DNA of 64,000 bases from Haemonchus contortus. Lineage: Eukaryota > Nematoda > Chromadorea > Rhabditida > Trichostrongylidae. The stretch is taken from positions 44,628,651 through 44,692,650 of the forward strand of contig LS997563.1 of assembly GCA_000469685.2 (NCBI GenBank), read 5' to 3'. The notes beneath the pieces are model-generated. The model saw only the letters and a program-made list of their open reading frames with translations, was not told the DNA's origin and did no database searches. Both the position numbers and the translations under genes were made by a program. This document shows positions 38,590 through 49,800 of this stretch, piece after piece (position 1 is the first letter of the stretch; each line of letters starts with the position of its first letter).

Positions 38590-39520
38590 TCAGCTTTCAT
38601 ATTTCACTTCCCGATAATGGTAGAAATCGTTTACATTATCGCCGAAATCAGAATGAAATGTAAATTTCCTCATCTCCCATGCGATTTGAAGACTGTATTG
38701 ATTATCACCACATTCAATGTTTTTTCGTGAACCAATATTGATGGTTATACCTATCTGAACGTTGCTTGGCACCTTTTTGTTGACCTTGCTCATCACCCAG
38801 CTCTTCGTCTCATAATCAAATACATGGCGTTGGTTCTTTTGCTTCTTTTTGTAAAGCTGGTTGCTACAACGTGATTGATCTGGTTCCTCAATGAATACTC
38901 TGGGCTTGTAGAGTAACTTGCCCCTTCTTATAAGTTTCGAGTCATGGTTACAAAAAAACTATGTAGGGAAGTTCTTTGTCTACCAGTTGACTCTCTTCCA
39001 TGGCTGGATCAGTGCGATTATAAGCCCCTTTGAATTTCTTTTGGGGATTGAGACAGGTTCTTGTAGTTAATTGGAGACCTGGGTATAGATCTGTTGCAGT
39101 AGTCTGGAGATTTTGGAATTTTTATGCTTACTTTTTCAAGAAAGGAATTTTCCATTTTTACTCGACTTACTCCTACACGATGCATGCATGGCACATTCCA
39201 GAGAATAGCTTAAGCTGTTTGTGAATTTGTTGTTTATCCTGTCTAAACATTGATACCCATTCCTACGTCTGAAGATCGCATTTTCGACAGCACACATTCT
39301 AAACAACTCATGTCGGTCCGAGATTAATCTGTACAATCAACAGTGCTGTTTGATCGGGCTCTACAGCCATCGGAACACGGTAGCCATTTATCAACGGCAC
39401 TTCCTTCACATCTTTTTCACAGAATTTTACTATGATTTCTTCCGGTTTCCGCTTCCCTCTGCTTCTGGCTCTTTACAAAACGCGACTCCGCTTTGAGGCA
39501 TCGAAAAATTCTAAGTCCAT
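38590..39520 (-). pseudogene. Cluster of long open frames in shifting phases, unknown protein
   Basis: Reading right to left on the minus strand: an ATG-initiated frame from 39520 meets TAA at 39473-39475 and continues open to 39308 (contains KPEEIIVKFCEKDVKEVPLI); a second open piece spans 38951-39121 (contains KKFKGAYNRTDPAMEE); a third, in another phase, is open for 122 codons from 38958 to TGA at 38590-38592 (contains SNVQIGITINIGSRKNIECG). Pieces keep a protein-like composition, but stops and phase changes separate them, which suggests a decayed gene or relic, or introns I cannot resolve. No family recognised; host gene, retroelement envelope-like gene or old viral insert are all open. 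Confidence 0.4.
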
Positions 39521-39585
39521 AGTTGGAGCCCCGCTTGAATCGCCTTTTTCCCTATAGGAGCAACGAACCCTTCGCTCTATGAATA

Positions 39586-39593
39586 AATTTCAG
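39586..39593 (+). promoter_or_regulatory. Splice acceptor just upstream of the Spinster start (probable trans-splice site)
   Basis: AAATTTCAG ends at 39593, seven bases before the ATG at 39601. An acceptor this close to a start codon is typical of spliced-leader addition in nematodes. The frame is open back to the acceptor, so an upstream cis-spliced exon is the alternative. Confidence 0.5.
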
Positions 39594-39600
39594 AAACGAT

Positions 39601-42600
39601 ATGGTAAATTCTCGAAAAGACTATGTAAATATTACAATATTATTTGTTGTAAATCTTCTCAACTTTGTTGATCGTTACACTGTTGCAGGTACGTTCTTTC
39701 GCCTCAACTTAATGATATAATTCTCAATGTCTGAACTATTTTTTCAGCAGTCTCTTACTTTCCCCATATTGCCTTTTTGTCACCTTTTTTGTATAGTATC
39801 TATGATGAACACTTGGGGAAGCTATCACCATAAACATAATCAGGGATCAGCGTATGGGTGGTTTCCCTCTACAGCGAAGCAAGCGAAATGGAGCTTGTGA
39901 CGTTTTTTGGTAGCCGCTTGTTCTGTTTGAACCTCTGTTCTATTTGGTTAGGACTGTTGAGCGGATCACATCTACGTATATCTGAGTGCTCTGTTAAGTG
40001 CTCAATGGAGTATGAATACAGGATAACAGACTAAAAATAAGACGCCGAGTGTCCTGACCTTCCCCACTTTTATGTGGTGCCCATTCCGATCCTTAAGGCT
40101 ACTTACATTAGTCCCATCGTTTTCGACTGAGTAACGGTCTCCAAAATCTTGTAAGCTTCACACAATTAAATCCTTAGAATTGTGCTTGATCCTCTCCACT
40201 TCCTCCTATGTAGTTATTCGACTGAAAGGGATGGAATTTGAGACCTGTCCACATACCATGGCCAGCCAGAGGTATCAATCATCCTGGATGATACAGTGCT
40301 GTTTTGAACATGTCTTACTGTTCGGACCCGATTTGTGGAGCACGATCGTACAGCTCCACAAATCTGTTTGGGAGCCCAACACACGGCTTTTCTCAATGAA
40401 ATGTAAGCACAAGGTAATATCGCTTGAGGAGGATCAAAAAATGGTGGGGAAGGGGACATCTTCACGTGGGCATTTTTGAAGACATCACCCTCAGAAGAAC
40501 CAATCGAAGATCAATAATCCCAGCTGTTTGAAACTTCCCATTCCTTGTGTTTTCATCAAAAATCACAATTGATCCAATAAAGTGAGGGCGCGTCGACAGT
40601 TTCTTGTAGCGGCTAAATATTTGCTTGATGTGACGTTGACTATCGACGCCTGTGAAGGTTTAAGACTACAGCACAAGCCTCTTTTCTCATGACTCGTGCG
40701 GAAGTATGGGACGGAAAAGTACCTTTACTTACATGAAATCCACTTCGGTTCTTTGAGATCGAAAAGGCTTTACAGCGGCCATACTGATCTAAAATTCTAG
40801 CTCCAGTTTTCCTTAACATCACGAGTTTTAAGGAGTGCTTACGCAAGTCCAAGCTTTCTATCATATCGACGACTCTATGGCAGGCCTTATACAAACCGTT
40901 TTCTTGGTATTTTTCATGATCGGATCGCCTCTTTGTGGATATTTAGGAGATCGGTAAGTATACATGCCCCAATCTGAAGCATACTAATAGGAGCAGTGCA
41001 AACTCAGTGAACCTACCCAGCCTGGCTACATATCTCATGAAGATTCGCGAGATGTCCTCATTGAATGAACCTAGAGAAACGTACAAAAATCCCAGTGAAA
41101 GAAAAACTTATTGTATGTTCATAAGTCGTAGGATGTAGGAATAAAGTAATATATGCGAAAGGGACAGCAACTGTTAGGAGAGAGTTGCGACGTTGATGTA
41201 AGCCCACCACAGAAAGGATGTGGAGTATGGGTATTAGGTTCGCCCTTCCACTGGAGGATCTTTTCTCATAAGTTCATAACTCCTCTAAGAAAGGGGGGGG
41301 GGGGTCTTACGATGAGCTGAAAAACTTGCTGTCTGGAATAACTTCCCTTTTCTCCCATGCACTTTCCCGAGGCTCTTGGCAACTTTTCTCCAAGTTCACA
41401 AAATAGATGTACTTCGACTTGCAAGTACTTGCAGATTCAATCGGAAACTCATTGTGGTTGTTGGTGTAACATTGTGGCTGGCTGCTGTGATTGCTTCAAC
41501 TTTTGTACCATCTGAGGTTGGATAGAAATTTACGTTGAAATCAAATTAGCTTCTGATTAGCTCAATTATCTTCTCAATCACCTCTCAATTATCTATCTTA
41601 CATTATCGCAATTTTAGACTTTGCTTCTTTCTTGCTTCAGTACTTCTGGCTGTTTCTACTATTCCGTGGAATCGTTGGAGTTGGTGAAGCTTCTTACTCG
41701 AACGTGGTCCCGTCAATGATTTCAGACATGTTTACCGGTACCATTCGAAGTCGTATGTACATGATTTTCTACTTTGCTGTGCCGGTCGGAAGGTCAGTGC
41801 TTTCGCCTTCATTGCAATTCCAATGGGTATGAGGCTGGTTGACTCTGAGACTCCTACTGCCGTGCCCAAGAAGCAATAAATGTTGCCGTCGTCAATTATT
41901 GAAAAATTTATATTTAGGGTATCGCTTGAGTTATGCATCGAAAATGATCAGCGTCTCACATTTCCATACCTAAACTTATGATTGAAGGCCGTGAACACCC
42001 TCATTCGAGGAAAGATCAGTAGTCAGTAGTTCTTCAGCAAAGATCAAGCCGAAAAGTTTCGTCTATAGGGCTCGACTCTTAGGGGGCTCTACTCCTGCAA
42101 TGATTTCAGGAATGCAGGAGTAGAGCCCCATAGAAGGAGCTGATTCTAGGAGAAGTCTGAACTACGAGGGAATTTCAGGAACAATGATAACGTGTTGTGG
42201 GTAAGGGGGCAGTAGTTGTTAACGGTTGGATAAACTGCTTGAGAAGGTCGCACAAAGATTATTCGGGTAGCCCACCAGTGCTTCTTCTCTGACTTATTTC
42301 AATCCTAGCTACCCGAACGCTCCCTACCGCAGCAATATCCGTATTACAAAGAGCGATCGTTCCAAACTGTTAGCACTGATTCAGTCTAGCCTACAGTCTA
42401 GATTGAATCAGTGATAACAGTTCGCCTATTGCCTTAAGAATGCCCCTCGAATCTATCAATCTGCTAGAGAAGCGCTTAACTGATCCTGGGCTTTTTTGTC
42501 AAAAAAATCCTTCGAATTTCTTTCTAGGAATTCAGAAAACCCGAATTCGTTGTTTCAGTGGTCTTGGTTTTGTGGTGGGCTCAAATGTGGCAAGCCTGCT

Positions 42601-45600
42601 AAACTCGTGGCAATGGGGTGTACGTGTAACTGCATTGGCTGGTAACTTTTTCGCGTTTTCCTCCCGAACTCCCATTTATGATGATGATACTTTTGCAGGG
42701 CTCGTTGTGTTGGTGTTACTCGTTCTTGTCGTCGATGAACCTAAACGAGGTGCAGCCGAAATCACAGAGGGCGCACATATTCATGGAGAAATTTCGACGT
42801 CGTACTGGAAGGACGTCAAATCGCTAGCTTGCACGTAAGTTAGCTAACGAGAATGACAAAGGGTGGGAGGGAGTGGCAATGCCATAAACTTGCATAAATT
42901 TTGAGGAACTAAGCTCTATGATGTGCCTAACTTCCAGTGCTCTGTCGAATTTCTGTTTCAGGCCCTCATTTGTCACCTGCACATGGGCATATACTGCACT
43001 GCTCTTTGTCACAGGCACATTGACATGGTGGGAGCCAACAATCATCGCACACTCTATAGCATGGACTCAGGGCTTGAACGACACTCGTCTGCTTCCCAGC
43101 AGTAAAAAAGACCAGTATGTATTTAGAAGAAGCTCTTTCAAAAACTTCCCATCCTAGTACCGGAATGGGTACATACATACAGCTGCTTATTGTGGCATAC
43201 TTCCTTTATCTTGGTGAACTCATCCCCCTGCACTGTGGTCAAAAGCAAATCTCACAGTGTTCTCAATGAAGCCCTTTGATTGAGAGCTCGAGTAGTTCCC
43301 AAGCTGACCACCATGAGAAAGAGAATTAATAGCCAAGTCAATATAAGACTTTACATGGCTATGACTGTAATACTCCTAAAGCTACTAAACTCAGTGCCCT
43401 TACTGGTCCCTTACCACACTGGGTGGTTTCAAGGGTCCCGCTCAAGCCACATTCGATTTTGTCATAGAGATTTTTCCCTTAATAACTGTACGTCCAAGGT
43501 TCAGTCCTGCCTCAAAAACTCTTACACCCCGAACTTTGAAGGCAGTGATGAGTGTATGGGCCGACCCTCTCGCACCATCTACCAGATCAATCCCTGCCCT
43601 TCACCTACCATTTTTCTCAAAGGATTACGATAAACCTGGGGTTCGGAGACAAGGGCAGCTTGTGTCTTCTGCTCTTGGCCCATCGTGCTCACGGTTTTTG
43701 AAGGCCATTGATGAGTTCTTTTTGAATTACCATCCACTGATAGGCTTGATTTTCTACAGTGGATGGTGACTGGCCTGTAGTCGTAGTATTCATAATAAAA
43801 GCAGAGATATTAATAGACCCAAAGGAATTACAAGAACAGGCCGATCACACTTTAGAGTCGGCTTAATCTTCGGAGCGATCACTACCGCATCTGGCATCAT
43901 TGGAGTATCAATGGGAACTCTTCTGTCCGGTGTAAGTTTTCCTGAACTCAATTGGTTGTTGATTTTTTTTGAGTTATTCGATGTAAATGAAGTAAGAAAT
44001 ACTTCAATACTTCGATTTCTTCACTTCAGTTGATCAGAAGCGGGCGAGGCATTTTCCGCCCACTGAAGACGGAACGTGCTCAGCCAATTATATCCGGACT
44101 GGGAGCTCTCCTAGCTGCGCCGCTGCTGCTTTTAATTTTCCTTTTTGGTCATAAGAGTATTCTAGCGCTATGGGTTCGTTTTTTTTTGTTTTTGAGTTAT
44201 TTTCCATAATAAATCACCTTCACTCCGTTGATTATGAACTTTTACAGATTCTGATGTTCTTCGGTATCACGTTCCTCTGTTTTAACTGGGGTCTGAACGT
44301 CGATATGTTGATGGTAAGCCACAAAGGACCTCATTCCTTGAAGGCCTCATTTTTTGCCTCTTCATATAGGGCATTCTCTTTTTTATTTTCCCCAGAGGGT
44401 GGCTGAGGTGGCACCGTTGCTCAGTTGTAAGTGAGTGAGTGCTAGATGACAATGTTTAGCCAAGACTTGAGAAAATGAAGGCTGTCCCTTGTGCGAATCG
44501 GAAAATCGCAAGCAATGGCTAGTCCACTCTAATACTCTTGAGAAGGGGATTTGGGCTATCTCCCTGCGCTATCTCTCCCTATCCCGTCCCGTCTGAAGGG
44601 CCAATCTACGGCTAAGTAGCCGTTTGAGCAGGGTCAGGAGAGTGCTACGGTAAATTTTTCCCTACTAAGGGCATCCTATAGAGCCCTTCTGGCACCTTTG
44701 CACTCCACATTCTACTTTTCTTTACAATCTCGACTATTATTGATATTCCGAGTTTTCGATGCTTTTATTCAGAGTGTCATCGTGCCCTCACGACGGAGCA
44801 CCGCCTTCTCATACTTTATGCTGATATCTCACCTGTTCGGCGATGCCACAGGTCCCTACATTATCGGAGCGGTGGGTTCTGCTTGACTTATTGCAAAAAC
44901 CGAAATGTTCGTTGATAAATTCTGACACTGGAAAGTAGGATACCATCTCCTCCTTGATAGTTGAATCGCTTCCTTGGTATCGGTAGCTCATGCTAGAGGA
45001 AATCGAGTTTTATCTACGTTTGTTGTCCCATTCTTTACTCTTCTGCCCTTTCTTAATGTGGAAGAAATCTGCAAGGGGAAATCCAACTAGTTACAAGCTC
45101 ACTGATCACAGGAGTTCAGAATAACCTGAGACAAAGGTTCGCAATAGATCAAGACATTATGACCAGATCCTTTTGTTAAGGTATCGGATGCGATTCGTGG
45201 CCCAGTGAAAACACCTGAGACGCAGTACCTTTCACTGGTCAAGGCCTGTGCCGTTACAGTGGTACTACTCTGCCTATCAGCTGCATTGTACTTCGTCTGC
45301 GCTGCGGTATTGGTTAGAGATCAACAAAAATTCAAAAAGGAGATGGGTAAGGTATATGCACATTCAGAATTGCTTAGATTTCATGAAATTGAGCTCAAAA
45401 TCCGAATGAGGAGAGTTTATAGCCAAGGGAACCTCAATGGGTACCCGCTATGGGGAAATACTACATAGCACCTTGCATGCAGCGACGATACAAGAGGTGA
45501 TCACTGAGTTGTAATAATGCCGACTCATTAGCTCTTCCCAACTCTAGCATCGCCTTTTCGATTATTTGGGTGGTACAGAAAATCAGTAAGGGGTCACCAG

Positions 45601-46038
45601 GGAAGTTCATTTTGAGCTCCCATACTAATCAGCAGAAGAAATGGTGACGTAGTTTGCCAGCGAAAGAGTCGGTCACCATGAATAACTTCACGTCTATCTG
45701 GGTCTATTTCCTGGGATGTCACCATTCATTCTGTGGACCTTACAAACTATAACCATGTTGAGCTTGACGTTAAATCTATCAAAAACTCATCTAGCCTCCA
45801 ATCTCCGAAGCATAGGCCCGCACAAGGTTTCGTCACGCTTGCTGAAGTTCCCAACACCGCTTTAAAAGCAATTAACTCGTCCCAGATCAAATCCATAGTC
45901 AGTGAAAATTGTGATCAGCCTGTTTCAGGACTCCTGAATGGTTCGTTTAAGAAGCCGGCCTCAGAGAGTTCTTCCAATGAGAGGCTCAACCGACTACCAG
46001 AAGACGAAGATGTTGAAACAGCAGAGCAACGATTATGA
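39601..46038 (+). CDS. spin: Spinster-family major facilitator transporter (lysosomal lipid exporter)
   Basis: Twelve exons join in phase: 39601-39688, 40833-40953, 41435-41516, 41641-41792, 42559-42641, 42699-42834, 42962-43114, 43856-43931, 44030-44173, 44248-44313, 44773-44871, 45181-45346 (about 455 residues). A tail in the open frame 45682-46038 ends at TGA 46036-46038; its acceptor is unresolved. Family signatures in order: NFVDRYTVAG in helix 1; the MFS motif GYLGDRFNRK, split by intron 2; FRGIVGVGEASY; FTGTIRSRMYMIFYF; GLGFVVGS; VIVPSRRS; SHLFGDATGPYIIG. Spinster proteins are twelve-helix, proton-linked exporters of lysophospholipids and sphingolipid-related lipids, in late endosomes and lysosomes (Spns1) or the plasma membrane (Spns2); which paralog this is I cannot say. 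All exons are open and all junctions use GT..AG, so it looks functional. Assignment is strong; the N-terminus and C-terminal exon are tentative. Confidence 0.9.
40330..40364. repeat. Short perfect hairpin in Spinster intron 1
   Basis: GATTTGTGGAGC (40330-40341) pairs with its exact complement (40353-40364) across an 11-base loop. It lies in the 1.1 kb first intron, which otherwise has no supportable exon. Confidence 0.6.
41293..41304. repeat. Poly-G tract in Spinster intron 2
   Basis: A run of 12 G lies on the plus strand inside the second intron. Confidence 0.9.
42083..42129. repeat. 17-bp perfect hairpin in Spinster intron 4
   Basis: GGGGCTCTACTCCTGCA (42083-42099) and its exact complement (42113-42129) flank a 13-base loop. 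It is the first of three inverted repeats within about 340 bases of this intron. Confidence 0.7.
42262..42317. repeat. 10-bp inverted repeat in Spinster intron 4
   Basis: TTCGGGTAGC at 42262-42271 is matched by its exact complement at 42308-42317, with a 36-base loop. Confidence 0.55.
42365..42422. ncRNA. 58-base hairpin in Spinster intron 4, small-RNA-like shape
   Basis: Two 25-base arms (42365-42389 and 42398-42422) pair with two mismatches around an 8-base loop. Size and pairing resemble a small RNA precursor, but the flanks do not extend the stem and the loop is short. A decayed miniature transposon is equally possible. Only the fold is seen; expression is unknown. Confidence 0.3.
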
Positions 46039-46198
46039 TCACCGGAAATTTGACGGCATTTCGGTTATATGGCATATTCTAGGACAGTAGAAGTCGCCAT
46101 TGTCTCCGTCTACGTGGAAACAGCTGAATAATAGTTATTATGACGGTAGTACAATACCGTAATCTGCGTTATCAGTGACAATAGTCGATATGTTTCCT

Positions 46199-46204
46199 AA
46201 TAAA
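46199..46204 (+). terminator. Poly(A) signal for the Spinster gene
   Basis: AATAAA occurs about 160 bases after the TGA of the C-terminal exon, in AT-rich sequence. Confidence 0.55.
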
Positions 46205-46554
46205 GAATCACCACGGGTCTACAACGGCCTGCCGAGCTCCTCAATTTGAATTTGAACGTTGAAACTCAACTATTGATGTAATAATAATTACCTGTAATAA
46301 AAATCTGGAATATTTATTGACGATGACAGCGACAGTATGTATCTCATACTAATTATAAGAGGACGATACTCCTACCTAGCCGTTGAGAGCTATTCGTTGC
46401 TTCCATGTAGGAGTGAGTAGTGTAGTTCACTTCCTGAATAGCCTTTGACATTTTCGGGAAATTGCCGGCTTGGCAGCAGACCTGCCCATAAATTTCACGG
46501 GTATCACGTGGTGTCAATGAACGATGGGTAAGTGTGAGTGGACTTTTTTACAAG

Positions 46555-46744
46555 GGCTGCTTTCATAGTCAACAATTTGGCCCGGGAGCGACCGACCGAG
46601 CGAGCGTTCGAGCGAGCGAGCGATAGAGCGATTGGGGCGGCGCTTGCCCGCGGTATCGACCAATTTTCAATTGTAAACAAGGGCCAAGCGCCTCCGCAAT
46701 CGCTCGATTGCTCGTGGGCCAAATCGTGGACTATGAAAGCAGCC
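46555..46744. mobile_element. Miniature inverted-repeat element
   Basis: The ends are GGCTGCTTTCATAGTC and its complement, and the inverted similarity continues inward through an AATTTGGCCC-like block and CGAGCGA-rich stretches (about 50 bases per arm). AAG flanks both sides (46552-46554 and 46745-46747), suggesting a 3-base target duplication. No coding capacity. It sits in the gap between the converging 3' ends of the Spinster-like and FRAG1-like genes. Confidence 0.7.
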
Positions 46745-46782
46745 AAGGTTGTCGAAAGTCGTTACACAGAGGCTCCTTGACA

Positions 46783-46788
46783 TTTATT
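46783..46788 (-). terminator. Poly(A) signal for the FRAG1-like gene
   Basis: On the minus strand AATAAA lies about 105 bases beyond the stop codon at 46894-46896. Confidence 0.5.
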
Positions 46789-46893
46789 GCACTCACAACC
46801 ACACTGAGCAGCTTATTATTAATTGTCTATTCACAATATAAACAAAAACACCTAGTGAACGTAGTAAACAAAAACGAGTGTGTTCATTGTTGT

Positions 46894-49800
46894 TCAGAAG
46901 GTATAGAAAGGTGTTTCCTCGGCGAATTCATCAATCATAAATCGTAGCGACCGTCCATCGACCAAATCTAGTGCATAGCTGGCTAGCATCATCAGCACGA
47001 AAAGCCATTCCGATATGGCTACCATAGGGGAAACTAAAAGTGAATATCGACAGGTTGACATTTTGATGCCCTTTCAACTATATAGTTCAGAAGGGATACG
47101 GTAAAGAGTTTGAATGTGCCGGTACACGATTTCTATGATGCGCCATGTCACAGGGAGACTGTGAGTATTCGATAGCCTGTAAAGTGGGTGGGTGAGCCCG
47201 AAGGTAAGTCATTCGTCAATTCCCCAACCTAAAAAGAAGAATTCGATTCAATTATGATTGGCCTGCAGTAGCTTCGAGAAAATTCGTTTTGTGTACATGT
47301 ACCTAAGTAAGGAAAACAGTTTCAGCAACACCAACAATCATCACCACTCGATACGAATTTGATTTTAAAAAGGTCTTCATATCAACAATGATCTCGAATA
47401 ATAATTTTTCTCCGTTAGGTTGATGACATAGCAGGGACTTGACATTCGAATGAAGCTTACCCATTTGATCGCAAAATGGATAAGTGACGAAATTCTGCCA
47501 GTTGTTCAATACTGATCGACCTATGACAAGCGTCGCTACAGCAATCCCCAGTCGGCACAATGTAGTTATCGAGGGACCCTGAATTTGGTAGAAAACATCG
47601 ATTCACGAAAAAAGGGAATCTTCTCGCTTTTACCATTTAATATTTCTTGAGGAATTTTCAAACTGACCTTGAGCCCACTTAAAAAGACCATCTTGGCAGC
47701 CAGTGTAGTCATAGCTATAGTCAGCGCAATCCCAGTAAGATATGAATCTGAACGGACAAGTTCTTAGCGAAGTCCAGGATTTTGGATAGTGCGGCACAAC
47801 TTCAACTTCACCATCCCCCTTACTAGTCTCCAGGAAACCCTTTTCTATATTCCTTAAAGATTTTAGAACGGTCTCTAGGCTATGGCTAAGCCTATCACAG
47901 GTCACCTTACGACACCTTCGCCTTAAAGGTCAAAAACAGAGAAATGAAGTCAGTTTTATAGTGAGCCTCTACAGAAGACATTAAATGCCTTATGAAATAA
48001 AAGGATAAAATTAGGGTCAAAAATCCTGAAAAAAGTAAAGAACCAGTCAGTTTACGGTAGTCGAATAGCTTTGATTAGATGTACCAATGGAAGAGCGTGA
48101 AACTGCCTTCATACTGCCTATCCACCGTGTCACCTTAGCCCAGGAACTTATAGCAAACCTCGAAGAAGTAATGTACTGCTCACTTTGATTGTCCTGCCAC
48201 ATGTGAATAGTGAACATTGTGGACATGCCGGTGAGATGTAGAAACTCGATGAAAATCGCCAGTGGAACCGTGATGAGCAACATCCGTATACCCCGAGAAC
48301 ATTGATGGAGTGTTGCCGGGAGAAGGACCAAACGATGAACGAGACTAAGAAGTACAGCAACACGCATTGGAACCTGACAGAAAGTTTAGCTATTCTCCTT
48401 TAACTTGACTTATCATCATGTTGTTTTTCCCCCATTTTGTTGTGGAAAGCTGTTGCTGAACTTAGTTTCAGTTTTCTTCATCATCAGCGTACCTAGCTTG
48501 TTTGTGTCGCACGTACTGGATTAAAAAAGTATTGGCAGATCTCGGACGATCGAATAAAGGATAAAAGGATAAAGTTTTTGGCGTTAATCAATCCCGTCTG
48601 AGGGATGCGCCCCCGCACTCGACTTCCATTCAGAATCGTAGTGGCGTAATGAGTGCGTATGTGGCCTATACAATGACTTGCGGTGGCCAGCCGATGTACA
48701 AGTCAGTGCTTTTATCCTCCCAGACGAGTCTGGTACCAATTCACCGACCCCGGAGGGATGGAAGGCTTGGTTGGTCTAGGCGGGCATCGATCCGGGATTC
48801 GAACCCCTGACCTTGCGTGTGATATAGTGCGCCACTTGCCACTACACCACCTCCACCCTACTACACCACCTCCACCCTGGACGATCGAATATCAGAGAGA
48901 ATTTCAAAAAGAATAGTAATAATCTACTTGTCTATAAGACTGACCTGCACACTGACGAACAGTTGGCTGGACCGAAATAGCGATGGGAAGGTTACATTTT
49001 GCGATACTTCCGTACGATTCTGAACGGGTAATTCAAGAACTGTATTCTCAGAAGGGAGATTGAAGCAAGTTCATCAACTGAGCATAAAAATAACGTGTTA
49101 AGTTTAAAAATAAGGTTGTGAGAACAACAATAGGTTCAGGCTTTGGGGTGTTACTCGAATCAACTTTCGCGCCTCCAACTACGGGCAGGCTCTACTTTCG
49201 GTAATCCAGGTAATTTTGGGTAATCCACGTTATGATGAAAAACGGAAGACAAGATCGAAAATGGTTCGATGAAGGTAGAGCAACTGCGTGAGTAGGTGTT
49301 TCCAAAGTGAAAAGGCTCCGAAAAACCATGAAAAAGGGGACTGGGCGAGAATGAGACCAGAAAATGAAGAAGAGTGGGGCGTTTGGACGAGCTATACAAT
49401 GTGTATCATTGCGTACGTGTGGGTCCTGATGCGAATAGCTGACCACGGTAAGCAGAAATTCATTCACTTATGAGCATAAGTAAACAAAGAAACCCTAGTA
49501 ACAGCAAAAGTAGCTCACCTTTTTCAGCCTCTAGAAATGAGAAATTAAATAAGGGATCGCGGCAGCGAAAAGAAAAACAGAGGAAAAAAGAATGGGAGAA
49601 AAACATCGCTTCATCACTCGGCGATGAGCTGATTGAGTGTGGGTCCTAGAACGAATAGTTGCTATCTGTATGGTCTCGACACTCGTCTGACCGTCTGACG
49701 TGACGTGACATCGACCGAGAGGCGGGGAACCCATTGACGTTCCCGCCCATTGAACTATAGTGAATTGTGCCTTCAAACAGCTCGTCGCCAGCCCTTCTTG

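Noticed and set aside
40180..40479. 99-codon plus-strand frame inside Spinster intron 1
   Set aside because: It is not in phase with exons 1 and 2, which join directly in a conserved helix region, and it contains a hairpin.
42440..42838. 132-codon plus-strand frame across Spinster exons 5 and 6
   Set aside because: It reads through the 57-base intron 5; the conserved protein requires splicing at 42641/42699.
46538..46780. Arg/Ala-rich 80-codon frames on both strands
   Set aside because: Both are translations of the CGAGCGAG-rich miniature inverted-repeat element.
48683..48916. Frame reading like PGGMEGLVGLGGHRSGIRTP, repeated near 52896-53087
   Set aside because: It is the antisense or sense translation of the SINE and recurs wherever the SINE does; not a protein family.
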